Source: Rickettsiales bacterium (GTDB lineage: Bacteria > Pseudomonadota > Alphaproteobacteria > Rickettsiales > UBA1997). From it: DNA of 49,203 bases. The notes beneath the pieces are model-generated. The model was not told the origin of the DNA, ran no database searches, and saw only the letters and a list, made by a program, of their open reading frames with translations. Shown here in pieces: positions 36,401 through 43,130 of the stretch. How positions within the stretch are numbered: position 1 is the stretch's first letter; each line of letters opens with the position of its first letter. Made by a program: the position numbers and the translations under genes. Where the stretch lies: NCBI GenBank assembly GCA_017475895.1, contig JAFVEQ010000018.1, forward strand, positions 1-49,203, written 5' to 3'.

Positions 36401-36450
36401 ACAAACAGCAGTGGCAGAACTAAAGCTAATGTCTTTAATGAAGTTTTCAT
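30475..36450 (-). CDS. Giant VirB6/TrbL-like type IV secretion lipoprotein
   Basis: The 1991-residue protein has a lipoprotein signal (VLPLLFVLASC, lipid on Cys20). It is followed by MCYYEDDFGE, similar to the C-x-DDFGE opening of Rickettsiales VirB6 proteins. A huge N-terminal extracytoplasmic region rich in Ser/Thr/Asn/Asp and cysteines covers about 25-1330. The VirB6/TrbL multi-helix channel region is about 1335-1650 (YIFIAKISLILAISWYGFGYFF to LYMVGTLMGKFITEMTGIG). A highly charged, Gly-then-Glu/Lys-rich tail (about 1650-1991) ends in repeats of SES/EQEQKPE. VirB6 forms part of the inner-membrane channel of type IV secretion systems, and long copies are a Rickettsiales hallmark. The remaining vir genes are not present. 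After its TAG the repeat carries on in frame for 14 codons to a second TAG. Confidence 0.85.
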   Translation of the reverse strand: MKTSLKTLALVLPLLFVLASCDKMDMCYYEDDFGETGNRDIVYVAAGAENCYFDQTVPYTDSSQNMSVRQCLTTTDIKTALDCDSNCSSYFKKIKTISGYSGTISDATKCNNFDPNTYTITEANTNSSTNTSYNLSDAVSDGQAIYSSCVSYCQDSCDNNNSSEVAWVKANMKNGASYTGLQLSKNSYVYITVSGSIQLSSGENSNTAEFRKVGIDDISHGQQLSSGSYLSLKMDYNNGPSVLGTSGIFSDEQDLKNRTVVYLEPINTDLVDSSDSNNEYKYQKPLYSLLKCKYYSKGNGTSNNATCSFNFSDVTGDFQSKLSAYYSSQDYNSSIFYDGYSTYANDAMNYLKMSSDGSVYSESSNVSVSNNKEIIYGDMVDGYIWNDENTSFNFTINEPTKIAIRYIGLGSSGTCKLKAETTNNYVYGSTASTTEGGETKYVKNETTEYVVANDYTITQIGNSNTNVWQVLKTNLATEANQEVKDIIFNQFSTPNRKIASTVTLTLDNGSGADCHKGMLIKLIPLKDYVVGKTGLLFFSYIGINDISSNIQYNVVNPDVLVTSKTLTDPTIKVRDFVEYGNPRSFGEWHELSPVSTSDISNIDDDSYNDGVINKSVFVRSGQILRFDYKNWFKIDDETGISMISGTCSGSSCGDSSSPFSVDKTIATNFIIRERPAYFCVGKRQEAVDVETKCAESNGTYYDSVNIDNVTSSKCFVSVKECEADTDLVKTFLKINDTDINCTSKGKGTNTSTSTSDEDTETDLSMQLSKLFSSVYNAYMDALYHSTTNYEYEDEDGKTVTKTQMRYSTCYNDILEKIYRQAKECATCLNTGSCTLYNKDKTSTHEDNSGSYEVYKDTDYTYNDESGDETKEVTETVKTVHGISNISFDESATANIIGTGGVIETLKNFFAVEEIKKTTYNDEETISYNATMTYYKKMCGSSEDGVCLTDNSVSLCYDLTDYIGSTVGFVNRTLDNVNDSSINIGTIESRGTMGSDDVDLGASRMAVFNGTKGTMANFVKDTDTTDDNSVSNGYTRLTNSGTTYVNNTSLLGVFMLKTIKNKDSISNDEIIKTYFKPDVSGNTIIKIQSDSIPLYTNGEKLEVILGEDKINGNNTKYYSKGDDKVYYGTDTEVSSDNSAPYRIIDIVRLNNSKSQYKFNASGNLIHATNLTEGIDFSSLYFEDFFDDNSDKNLFFKILDEDGNSSNNSGTYRVVIKEYGDSDSKIISFFREFFNKFLGFVDGEYFRLLRTVRTDDKGNKVIGDFIECEDPSDGAKCYIYDSDAASNSSLVYGKNNSNNNGKKCRKGDGNCYKTCDLSSVKENEKCVTVHDGNGFVKGVYLNFINDPLYIFIAKISLILAISWYGFGYFFGYSNFTQSEIIPKLIKVCFIYFVISPSGWNFFNKYFISFFKNAVDSVLFLIAGSFETDLGSELLLAINSGDYSDKTVLFTSCFDNLEMIFSTSMFSKIVGLAFSGWIGLIYLYLALSAVIDYIVAVLTAMVMYLSAQVYMSIVFCFFPLVVLFMFFKKTEKTFDNWLGLLIGFAGQQIFLVMTLSFFNLLVYNFIRNTFSYTVCWLSIFNLNVAGIPLASIQFWKIPSTSMSSSGISAVTNGGMPSFYSIITLYMVGTLMGKFITEMTGIGSSIFGGMGIGNGALSGKITGAIKGAGEGAKNFMKKTGEDFYSGMAERFGGKALRELDEDQKKDMADRRGKRNEHFKGVNKKTAEDMEDYKENFAKDKAKDVAKRDAFNEMVSKESVDKDKKKEEENNRIINDKNSTEEQRNKAKSENADIAKRNGMREQYNKNQEAIEKGKSAGATEEDKAAAKRAEEANRQLVEQNYNSLSEDEREKREDQALKSDEVKNATAEAMSSENLSKKQKEFEHKNQVESVMNNYDEEMKKAFIKSGGSEEKYESMSDDEKFKMAESYGRAHGLVGKIENEDKKDSGESGNNGEIPDVSVPDDPKPEQEQKQASEYEFEQDSESKSEQEQKPESE

Positions 36451-36538
36451 GATACAAAGTACTATAATATCCGTTGTGTTTGATTTTAATTAAAAAAAAT
36501 AATTTTTTCAAGCATTTTATTATTTTTTTTATTATTTA

Positions 36539-37567
36539 TCATTGATTTTTAGCAAAATACAATATACTTTTCAATATAAAATTCTCCAATTCTATATTCT
36601 TGTTCTGCTTAAATTTAATATTTTTTTCAATATTCAACAACATTTCCAAAAAATTATTTATTTTTTGCAAATTCCATTTTTTTAGATGCAGTTTCATAGT
36701 ATTTTGTTGTTTCCAAAAGATCTTTTCGTTTTTCAAAACTGTATCAACATTTTCCCCACTATCCACCAAAAATCTTATCTTTTGAAGTTGCAAAAAGTAC
36801 CTGACGAGACTTCTGATTATAACTATAATATTGACATTTTCTCTGAGCAATTTATCCAAATTTCTAAACGTTTCACCCATATCCAACATACAAAAATTAT
36901 TACAAAAATCTTCAATGCTCGCTTTTGAAACATCCACAACACAATTTTTAACATCCTCCAGAGTTAAATTTTTATCATCTCCCTTATATAGGTCAATTTT
37001 ATTGATTTCATTTTCCACCACCAGAGCATTATTACCAACATTATCAACTATATATTCCACCACATCATAGGCAAAATTAAATCCATATTCCTTTAGTTTT
37101 TTATTCACCAAAAAACTTATATTTTTACTTTCCTCTTCATAGCAACCAATACAGGCAATTAATTTTGATTTTTCAGCATATTTTCTCAAAGATGACGAAA
37201 CTTCCAAACCTCCGGCGGTTACCAGTAGGAAATTATCAACACCAGAAACGTCATTTTTTTCAAACAGATTTTCTAGATATTTTGTGTAGCTATTTTCTCT
37301 TTCTAAAAGTCTCAAAGTATAAATTGTATTGCTAGCAAACATAGAGGTGGAAAAAAATTCCTCAGTTAAAAACGTTTCGTTTTCCCTTAAACTATCCAGA
37401 GATATATCATTTACCTCATAGCCAATGGCCGTAAAAGAATCCACGATTTTTTTAAATTTCCTCATAACAGAAGAATTATCGTCTCCGTACAGCAGAACAG
37501 CCTTTAAATCCTTTTGTTTTGTTATGCCATCAATAACACTATCTACATTTTTGAATTCAATTTTCAT
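36539..37567 (-). CDS. holA: DNA polymerase III subunit delta
   Basis: The 342-residue protein matches the delta subunit of the clamp loader in size and arrangement: an N-terminal AAA+-like domain without Walker motifs (KAVLLYGDDNSSVMRKFKKIVDSF), a middle domain, and the C-terminal collar domain (LVRYFLQLQKIRFLVDSG onwards). Conserved delta motifs are weak, as is usual for this fast-evolving subunit. It would open the beta sliding clamp in the complex with tau/gamma and delta'. A good minus-strand promoter precedes it. The assignment rests on domain pattern and length. Confidence 0.85.
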   Translation of the reverse strand: MKIEFKNVDSVIDGITKQKDLKAVLLYGDDNSSVMRKFKKIVDSFTAIGYEVNDISLDSLRENETFLTEEFFSTSMFASNTIYTLRLLERENSYTKYLENLFEKNDVSGVDNFLLVTAGGLEVSSSLRKYAEKSKLIACIGCYEEESKNISFLVNKKLKEYGFNFAYDVVEYIVDNVGNNALVVENEINKIDLYKGDDKNLTLEDVKNCVVDVSKASIEDFCNNFCMLDMGETFRNLDKLLRENVNIIVIIRSLVRYFLQLQKIRFLVDSGENVDTVLKNEKIFWKQQNTMKLHLKKWNLQKINNFLEMLLNIEKNIKFKQNKNIELENFILKSILYFAKNQ

Positions 37568-37592
37568 GTTCCATACAAATATGATTATTCAA

Positions 37593-37620
37593 ATGATAAA
37601 TAATATAAAAATATAGTCAA
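37593..37620 (-). promoter_or_regulatory. Candidate promoter of holA
   Basis: On the minus strand TTGACT (37615-37620) and TATCAT (37593-37598) are separated by 16 bases, close to the sigma-70 consensus. The -10 hexamer ends 25 bases before the holA ATG. The opposite strand of this short region leads into the portal gene. Confidence 0.6.
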
Positions 37621-37687
37621 GTTTTACACTTCCGCAAAAAACAATCAACTGTAAAATGGCAACAAAAATTATACCAATGGCAAAATT

Positions 37688-38836
37688 ATGTTTAAATTTT
37701 TCAAAAAAGAAAATAAGTCCATAACCACCACAAAGGCCTACTATCAAAACATAGGCAAACCGGTGTGGACGGACAGAAACTATTTACATTTAGCGGAAGA
37801 ATCCTACGTCAAAAATGTAATAGCAAACAGATGTATATCCATGATATCTCAAAGCGCTTCAGCAATAAAATTAGAATTAAGAAATAAAACCACCGGCGAA
37901 ATAATAAAAAAGCACAGAATATTGGATTTACTACAAAAACCAAATCCAATTATGGATCAAAACAATTTTTTTGAAACCATATACGCACACAAATTAATAT
38001 CCGGAAACGTTTACATTCAGGCAATCTTTAGCAAAAATTCAGATGACAAAGAGCCACAGGAATTGTTTATACTAAGACCGGATCGCGTAACAATATTGGC
38101 CGGCAATACGGATGTACCAATAGCCTACAAATATAAATTCAACAACAGTGAACAGATATTTAAAATAAATCAAATAACCGGAAAAAGTGACATTTTACAT
38201 ATAAAAAATTTTAACCCCATAAATGATTGGTATGGACTGTCACAGGTGGAACCGGCAACCTATTCGATAGATCAACACAATGAAGCATCCAAATGGAATC
38301 AGGCTATACTGCAAAATGGTGCTAAACCCTGTGGAGCACTGATAGTAAAAAATGATGGCGAAAATTTTCTGACGGATGATCAATTTGTAAGATTAAAGGA
38401 ACAGCTAAATGACGAATTTTCTGGTAGTGAAAATGCCGGGAAACCATTGCTGTTGGAGGGTGGACTTGACTGGAAAGAGATAAGTTTAACACCGAAAGAA
38501 ATGGATTTTCTGGAAATGAAACATAGCACCGCGAGAGATATCGCTCTATCCTTTGGTGTACCATCTCAGCTAATAGGAATACCAGGGGATAATACCTACA
38601 GTAATATGTCCGAAGCAAGATTGTTTCTATGGGAACAAACAATTCTGCCAACCGTTGACTTTGTTCTATCCAGCTTAAATAATTGGCTTGTGTCAATGTT
38701 TGATGATGATTTGGAACTGGTGTATAACAAAAATAACATAACACCTCTCTCCATAAGAAAGGAAAATTTTTGGAACATAGTAAACGGTAGCAATTTTCTG
38801 ACGGACGAGGAAAAGAAAAAAATACTAAGTATATAG
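37688..38836 (+). CDS. HK97-type phage/GTA portal protein
   Basis: The 382-residue protein is recognised as the HK97 family portal of siphophages and of the Rhodobacter-type gene transfer agent (g3). It shows the conserved N-terminal segment ESYVKNVIANRCISMISQSASAI, the IHKHRILDLLQKPNP-like region (KKHRILDLLQKPNPIMDQ), and the AFGVPSQLIG-type motif (ALSFGVPSQLIGIPGD), then TYSNMSEARLFLWEQTILP. Portals form the dodecameric entry ring for DNA packaging. Neither terminase nor capsid genes are adjacent, so it appears as an isolated gene in a housekeeping neighbourhood, consistent with dispersed GTA-like genes of Rickettsiales. The open frame is intact. Confidence 0.9.
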   Translation: MFKFFKKENKSITTTKAYYQNIGKPVWTDRNYLHLAEESYVKNVIANRCISMISQSASAIKLELRNKTTGEIIKKHRILDLLQKPNPIMDQNNFFETIYAHKLISGNVYIQAIFSKNSDDKEPQELFILRPDRVTILAGNTDVPIAYKYKFNNSEQIFKINQITGKSDILHIKNFNPINDWYGLSQVEPATYSIDQHNEASKWNQAILQNGAKPCGALIVKNDGENFLTDDQFVRLKEQLNDEFSGSENAGKPLLLEGGLDWKEISLTPKEMDFLEMKHSTARDIALSFGVPSQLIGIPGDNTYSNMSEARLFLWEQTILPTVDFVLSSLNNWLVSMFDDDLELVYNKNNITPLSIRKENFWNIVNGSNFLTDEEKKKILSI

Positions 38837-38847
38837 TATATAACTTT

Positions 38848-38874
38848 TGTGGCAATAACTAAACTATTGCCACA
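38848..38874 (+). terminator. Probable terminator of the portal gene
   Basis: A 10-bp perfect stem (TGTGGCAATA with TATTGCCACA) and 7-base loop begin 12 bases after the portal stop and are followed by ATAAAATTTTTT. The stem overlaps the 3' coding end of the convergent minus-strand gene. It fits plus-strand rho-independent termination. Confidence 0.6.
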
Positions 38875-39620
38875 TCATAAAATTTTTTAGTAAAATCATT
38901 ACATTCATCAAAAAAACGCCTTTCATAGCTGTAGCACCCGCTACCACTCTCAATTTCTTTATATCTATCAATAAAACCCACTAGATTTGGAAAAATCCTA
39001 AATTCACCTATAACACCATCATATTCCACAAAATTTTTGTGCTTGTGTCTATAGGTCTGTCTAAACTGTAGTATTTTAAAAAAATTATCATTTAAAACAG
39101 ACTTAATGAAACCCATTAAATCGTCCATTCTGAATTTAGTTTCCAAAACACTTTCTCTGGTCTTCATTCTTTTATTAAAATAGCGGACAAAATATTTAAC
39201 CATTATTGATATTTTATCCTCAACTTTTTTAGTAAAAATATTCTTTTTAGATATGAAATTAGCAACCAAATTATAACTTAACATGGTGGTCATGACACTA
39301 ATTAAAACCCTCTTATAAAAATTATCATCATTGGCTATGTTGTAGAAAAATGTTGAAAGAACATATTTCAAATCCTCCTCATTAAGCCCAACAACAACAA
39401 TATTATCAATATTAATATCCGACTCAAAAATTAATCTGGCATAATACTTCAATCTATTAATACCTTCGTTCTTTAAAGATGGAAAATTATTAACATAATA
39501 GATAAAATTCAGTATATTAAGATTAAAACACACATTAAGGCCACCGCCAAACTGTGATATCTCTCCTCCGTTATATCCTCCTGATTTTCTGGGTACATCT
39601 ACCCTATAGTTATCGGCCAT
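38859..39620 (-). CDS. Uncharacterised protein in the nusB-smpB unit
   Basis: I do not recognise this 253-residue protein. It begins with a polar, glycine-rich stretch (MADNYRVDVPRKSGGYNGGEISQFGGG), then is mostly helical with many aromatic and Lys/Asn residues, including FIYYVNNFPSLKNEGINRLKYYA and KYFVRYFNKRMKTRESVLETKFRMDD. No membrane span or signal is obvious. It starts three bases after the smpB stop in the same direction, so it is probably co-transcribed with nusB and smpB. No conserved catalytic motif can be seen. Confidence 0.7.
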   Translation of the reverse strand: MADNYRVDVPRKSGGYNGGEISQFGGGLNVCFNLNILNFIYYVNNFPSLKNEGINRLKYYARLIFESDINIDNIVVVGLNEEDLKYVLSTFFYNIANDDNFYKRVLISVMTTMLSYNLVANFISKKNIFTKKVEDKISIMVKYFVRYFNKRMKTRESVLETKFRMDDLMGFIKSVLNDNFFKILQFRQTYRHKHKNFVEYDGVIGEFRIFPNLVGFIDRYKEIESGSGCYSYERRFFDECNDFTKKFYDVAIV

Positions 39621-39623
39621 ACA

Positions 39624-40091
39624 TTATTTATTGTATTTTAATAAAAAAGCTTTCTCTCTTTTGAAATCTCGCTCCTTTATAGCCTCTCTTTTATCATATA
39701 GTTTTTTACCCTTTGCTATGGCTATTTTAATTTTAGCCAAGTTTTTATTATTTATATACAACACCAAGGGGATGCAGGTAAATCCCTTTAGTTTTATTTT
39801 TGATATAATTTTATTTATTTCTCTTTTTTTTAAAAGTAATTTTCTTTTCCTTGTGGGTTCATGATTGAACAATGTCGCCAACTTGTACGGAGAAATATAG
39901 GAATTTAACAGATATAAATCTCCATTTTTATCAAACTCTATATGTGAATCCTGTATGTTAACTTTACCATTCCTTATGCTTTTTATTTCGCTACCCTGTA
40001 ACACAAGACCAGCCTCGTATTCCGTTTCTATAAAATATTCGAATCGAGCCCTCCTGTTTTGTGCTATAATTCTGTAGTTATTTGTTGTCAT
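39624..40091 (-). CDS. smpB: SsrA-binding protein SmpB
   Basis: SmpB binds tmRNA and brings it to stalled ribosomes. The body runs NYRIIAQNRRARFEYFIETEYEAGLVLQGSEIKSIRNGKVNIQDSH, the canonical OB-fold start, with the later LLNSYISPYKLATLFNHEPTRKRKLLL segment. It ends in a basic, Lys/Arg-rich C-terminal tail (YDKREAIKERDFKREK) that enters the decoding channel. The open frame extends upstream to 40139, but ATG at 40091 (MTTNNYRI) gives the normal size of about 155 residues and overlaps nusB by only 14 bases, so I choose it. No tmRNA gene was seen in this window. Confidence 0.96.
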   Translation of the reverse strand: MTTNNYRIIAQNRRARFEYFIETEYEAGLVLQGSEIKSIRNGKVNIQDSHIEFDKNGDLYLLNSYISPYKLATLFNHEPTRKRKLLLKKREINKIISKIKLKGFTCIPLVLYINNKNLAKIKIAIAKGKKLYDKREAIKERDFKREKAFLLKYNK

Positions 40092-40731
40092 CTTTATCAT
40101 GGTTATTTTTGTTATGCAGAAATAAAACTTTTCTGGCAACTTTTGGTTTATCTAACACAAGTTTACTCTGTATATTTTTATTTTTTGTGGGTTCTTCTTT
40201 TCTTTTACCACTCACTAGGTATGTACCAATATTATCCAAAATACCGTTTGTAAAGGTTATGTAAATACCACTATAGAATTCCGCCACAATATCAGTATAT
40301 TCATTAACTATTATGTTTTTGTCTGTTTTTGTAAATTTTAATTCGTATATCGCCAACCTAAAAATTTGTAATAAAACTTCATCCAGAGTTCCGGTTGTAT
40401 CATTTCTATCTAAAAAATCATTTATTATATTATCAAACTCCTCCACGTGTTCAATAACACCATTAATGATATTTAAAACAAACTCACTACTGCAAATATT
40501 TTCATATTTATTTTTACCATCTTCATCGGTGAAATTATTTTTTATATAGTATTCATTTATGGAATTCAGTATATCGTTGACATTTTTGTTATCATTATTT
40601 TCATCGTAATACACATAGAGTGCCTGACAAGCAACCAATCTGCTAACGCTTTCAGGTTTTAATCTTTTTTTATTCTCTTTTATATTCATAATATTTTTGT
40701 TGAAAAAACTATTTTTAATCATTATAATCAC
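40078..40731 (-). CDS. nusB: Transcription antitermination factor NusB
   Basis: The 217-residue open frame contains the helical NusB fold: SVSRLVACQALYVYY at the N-terminus with the conserved RxxAxQALY-like motif, and C-terminal LDEVLLQIFRLAIYELKFTKTDKNIIVNEYTDIVAEFYS, corresponding to the standard LRxAxYELl...INEavelAk.f signature. NusB binds boxA RNA with NusE in rRNA antitermination. The N-terminus may begin at MNIKENKKRLK (codon 15), and a charged tail follows the domain, which makes it longer than usual (about 140-160). It leads a nusB-smpB-unknown unit, divergent from the Mrp-type genes. Confidence 0.93.
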   Translation of the reverse strand: MIIMIKNSFFNKNIMNIKENKKRLKPESVSRLVACQALYVYYDENNDNKNVNDILNSINEYYIKNNFTDEDGKNKYENICSSEFVLNIINGVIEHVEEFDNIINDFLDRNDTTGTLDEVLLQIFRLAIYELKFTKTDKNIIVNEYTDIVAEFYSGIYITFTNGILDNIGTYLVSGKRKEEPTKNKNIQSKLVLDKPKVARKVLFLHNKNNHDKDDNK

Positions 40732-40766
40732 AAACGTATATTACATTTGTTAATTTTAAATACAAG

Positions 40767-41258
40767 ATGTTATTGTTTTTTACACTGTTTTTTACACTGT
40801 TTTCCTTTTGGATATTGCTATTTATATTTAACAGCACAATAACCATAGGTTTACTGGCCATTGGAATTGTAATATCAGCAATGGTGGCAACCTACGCTAT
40901 AAAACTAAAACTATATACTTTAAATAATGAGTTTATTTTTCTACAACTGGGTTTCTATTCAATGTTAATCAGACGATTAATAGTCGTGTTTACGGAAAAC
41001 ATATATTTAGCATTTCAATTTATAAAGCCGGATAACACAATAGATCCTGTTATAGACTATCTTTATGTTGATGATGAAAATATGTACGACAATAGTTTAG
41101 CAAACAATATGTTAAATTTAAATTTCGGTATAATATCTGCAATAATAAAAAATCAATGTTTAATAATACATTCCATAAACAGTTTGTTTTTTTCACCGAA
41201 TCAGCTTTACTTTTTGAGTCTTGATACTCAAAGAATTAATGATGATAACATTATTTAA
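40767..41258 (+). CDS. MnhE/MrpE-like Na+/H+ antiporter subunit
   Basis: The 163-residue protein has two or three N-terminal hydrophobic helices (1-50) followed by a soluble half with a histidine-containing strand (NQCLIIHSINSLFFS). This resembles the fold of subunit E of Mrp/Mnh antiporters, although the family motifs are weak. Identity is supported by context: the next two genes look like MnhF and clearly MnhG, as in canonical mrp operons (order E-F-G). Subunits A-D are absent from the window. Confidence 0.6.
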   Translation: MLLFFTLFFTLFSFWILLFIFNSTITIGLLAIGIVISAMVATYAIKLKLYTLNNEFIFLQLGFYSMLIRRLIVVFTENIYLAFQFIKPDNTIDPVIDYLYVDDENMYDNSLANNMLNLNFGIISAIIKNQCLIIHSINSLFFSPNQLYFLSLDTQRINDDNII

Positions 41259-41272
41259 CAAAAGAAACGAGC

Positions 41273-41518
41273 ATGACAATAACGGTTTATATTTTACTAT
41301 TTACAATCATATATCTGCTTTACGAGATGTTTATTTTGACAGATTTTTTCTTTCTGTTGTTTTATCTGTTTTTTTTAATTGATGCCGTGATAATAACCGT
41401 TTGTGTTTATTTTTTACATTTTTTGCACTTCTATCAGATATTAAACGTTATAGTATTAATGATGTTGGCAAATCTTATAATTACATTAATGTTTGTTTAT
41501 AAACAAATAAAATACTAG
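41273..41518 (+). CDS. MnhF/MrpF-like Na+/H+ antiporter subunit
   Basis: The 81-residue protein is made of three predicted membrane helices (about 3-25, 27-50 and 55-76), which matches the size and topology of MrpF (about 85-95 residues). The sequence is strongly hydrophobic and divergent, with a conserved-type acidic residue in the second helix (LFFLIDAVIITVCVYF). Its place between a subunit E-like and a subunit G gene, with gaps of 14 bases and 1 base, is the main evidence. Confidence 0.65.
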   Translation: MTITVYILLFTIIYLLYEMFILTDFFFLLFYLFFLIDAVIITVCVYFLHFLHFYQILNVIVLMMLANLIITLMFVYKQIKY

Positions 41519-41519
41519 T

Positions 41520-42425
41520 ATGATATTCACGTTATTAAACTATTTGAGTAAACTTACAATATTTTTAGGAAATTTCTTTCTAATAGCATCAGTTATTGGA
41601 TTAATCAGAAACAAAGATTTTTACATAAAACTTCACACAATTTCAATGTTTAACATATATGGTGCTAATTTTATACTGTTTTCAATAGGTATATTAAGCC
41701 ACAAACCGGTAATATTTTTTGAAATGTTGTTTGTCATAATCATAAATACATTGATTACATTGGTTATAGTAAATTGTTTATTTAGGAACGCCATATTAAG
41801 CGAAATACCCTATAGGGCAAAGAGTAGAGATGAAATAACACTTGAACAGGCAAAGCACAATAGAGAAGCAGAAAAAAGATATGAAATGGAAAGAGAAAAA
41901 GAAGAGGAGAGAAAAGTAGAGATTAGAAACAAAATGAAACAAAAGGAAACAGAAAAACAAGACGCCATAATGGAGAAGGAAAGACTAAAAGAAGAGAAAA
42001 AGAGAGAAAAAGAAGCAAAAAAATTAGAAAAAAAGAGAAAAGAAGAAAAGGTCAACACCGACGATAATATCACACCCGAAAAAGAAACGCCAAAAATTGC
42101 AAATTCAACAGAAATTAAACCGATTCAAAATATAACTAAAAAGGATAAAAAAACTGACAGTAGTGGCGGTTCTGGTGTCACAACTGATAATAATAGAGAG
42201 AAACGAAAAGAAAAGACAACAGAAGAGATAGAAGCAGAAAATGAAGAGCTGAAGAAAAAAATTAAGGAACAAAAGAGAATATTAAGAAAGAAAATCGAAA
42301 CTATTAGAAGAAATGCGTTTATAACCAGAAAACCTGAAGAAATACAGAAAGCAGAAGATTTAATTAATAGTATTTTAACAAAATACAATTTAAATGAAGA
42401 AATGTTAAAGGATGATGACGAATGA
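41520..42425 (+). CDS. MnhG/MrpG antiporter subunit with long charged C-terminal tail
   Basis: The first about 100 residues are subunit G of Mrp-type Na+/H+ antiporters: three membrane helices and the family motif at RNKDFYIKLHTISMFNIYGANF, matching the RxPDxyxRLHA...G pattern. A normal MrpG is 100-130 residues; this protein has 301. The extra about 190 residues are very rich in Lys, Glu and Arg and are predicted as coiled-coil helices, broken by a linker (NTDDNITPEKETPK and SSGGSGVTTDNN). The tail should lie in the cytoplasm. The stop overlaps the start of engB by four bases (ATGA). The tail may interact with other components or be a rapidly evolving low-complexity extension. Confidence 0.8.
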   Translation: MIFTLLNYLSKLTIFLGNFFLIASVIGLIRNKDFYIKLHTISMFNIYGANFILFSIGILSHKPVIFFEMLFVIIINTLITLVIVNCLFRNAILSEIPYRAKSRDEITLEQAKHNREAEKRYEMEREKEEERKVEIRNKMKQKETEKQDAIMEKERLKEEKKREKEAKKLEKKRKEEKVNTDDNITPEKETPKIANSTEIKPIQNITKKDKKTDSSGGSGVTTDNNREKRKEKTTEEIEAENEELKKKIKEQKRILRKKIETIRRNAFITRKPEEIQKAEDLINSILTKYNLNEEMLKDDDE

Positions 42426-43048
42426 TGAAAAAATGTGAAGAATTTTTCAAAGTAAATAAGCCAAAATTTTTATTTGGTATCACTGATGTAAAACAATTAA
42501 AAGAAAAAGAAAATGTTTTAGATTTTGCTTTTGTGGGTAAATCAAATGTAGGTAAGTCAAGCCTAATAAACGCCATAACCAATAGCAAAATATCCATATC
42601 CTCAAAAACACCCGGTAGAACAAGAGAAATTAATTTCTTTAGCATAGCAGACAAAATAAATTTTGTTGATATGCCGGGTTACGGTTTTGCTCTAGCAACA
42701 GAGCAACAAAAGTATGAATGGAGAAAACTGATATATGATTACATAAGTAACAGTAAAAATTTAAACATAGTTTTTATTTTGGTGGATTGTAGAAAGGGTT
42801 TGGGAACCGAAGATTTGGATTTCATTAATTTACTGGATGAATTAAAAACAGAATATAGAATAGTTTTAACAAAAATTGATTGCATAAATAAGAATGAACT
42901 GCAAAATATTATAACCAAAACCATCAACGAACTAAACAACCGTAAAAGCGCTAACAAGGATGTATTCACGATAAGTTCCAGTAAAGGTTATGGTTTATTT
43001 GAACTTAGGGATTTCATATATCAAACTTATCTAAAAACAAAAAGGTAG
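42422..43048 (+). CDS. engB: Ribosome-assembly GTPase EngB (YsxC/YihA)
   Basis: The 208-residue GTPase has the G1 P-loop FVGKSNVGKSSLINAI, G2 Thr in SKTPGRTREINFF, G3 DMPGYGFA, G4 TKID and G5-like SSSKGYGL, in the usual TrmE-Era-EngA-EngB order. EngB helps assemble the large ribosomal subunit. It overlaps the MnhG gene by four bases and probably shares its message, though the functions are unrelated. A bidirectional terminator follows. Confidence 0.95.
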   Translation: MMKKCEEFFKVNKPKFLFGITDVKQLKEKENVLDFAFVGKSNVGKSSLINAITNSKISISSKTPGRTREINFFSIADKINFVDMPGYGFALATEQQKYEWRKLIYDYISNSKNLNIVFILVDCRKGLGTEDLDFINLLDELKTEYRIVLTKIDCINKNELQNIITKTINELNNRKSANKDVFTISSSKGYGLFELRDFIYQTYLKTKR

Positions 43049-43070
43049 TATAAAGTAAATAATATAAATA

Positions 43071-43102
43071 AAAAATAGTCGTCAAAAATGACGACTATTT
43101 TT
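43071..43102. terminator. Bidirectional rho-independent terminator between engB and nrdD
   Basis: A perfect 14-bp inverted repeat (AAAAATAGTCGTCA with its complement) encloses a four-base loop, with the A-run at one end and T-run at the other, so both transcripts (engB plus strand, nrdD minus strand) would get a stem followed by a U-run. It lies 23 bases after engB and 29 bases after nrdD. Confidence 0.9.
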
Positions 43103-43130
43103 AGTTTTCAATAGATTAATTAGCTAACCA

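Noticed and set aside
37656..37726. Short plus-strand frame MATKIIPMAKLC... overlapping the portal start
   Set aside because: Only about 22 codons, overlaps the portal in another frame, and no evidence of expression; perhaps a leader peptide but unsupported.
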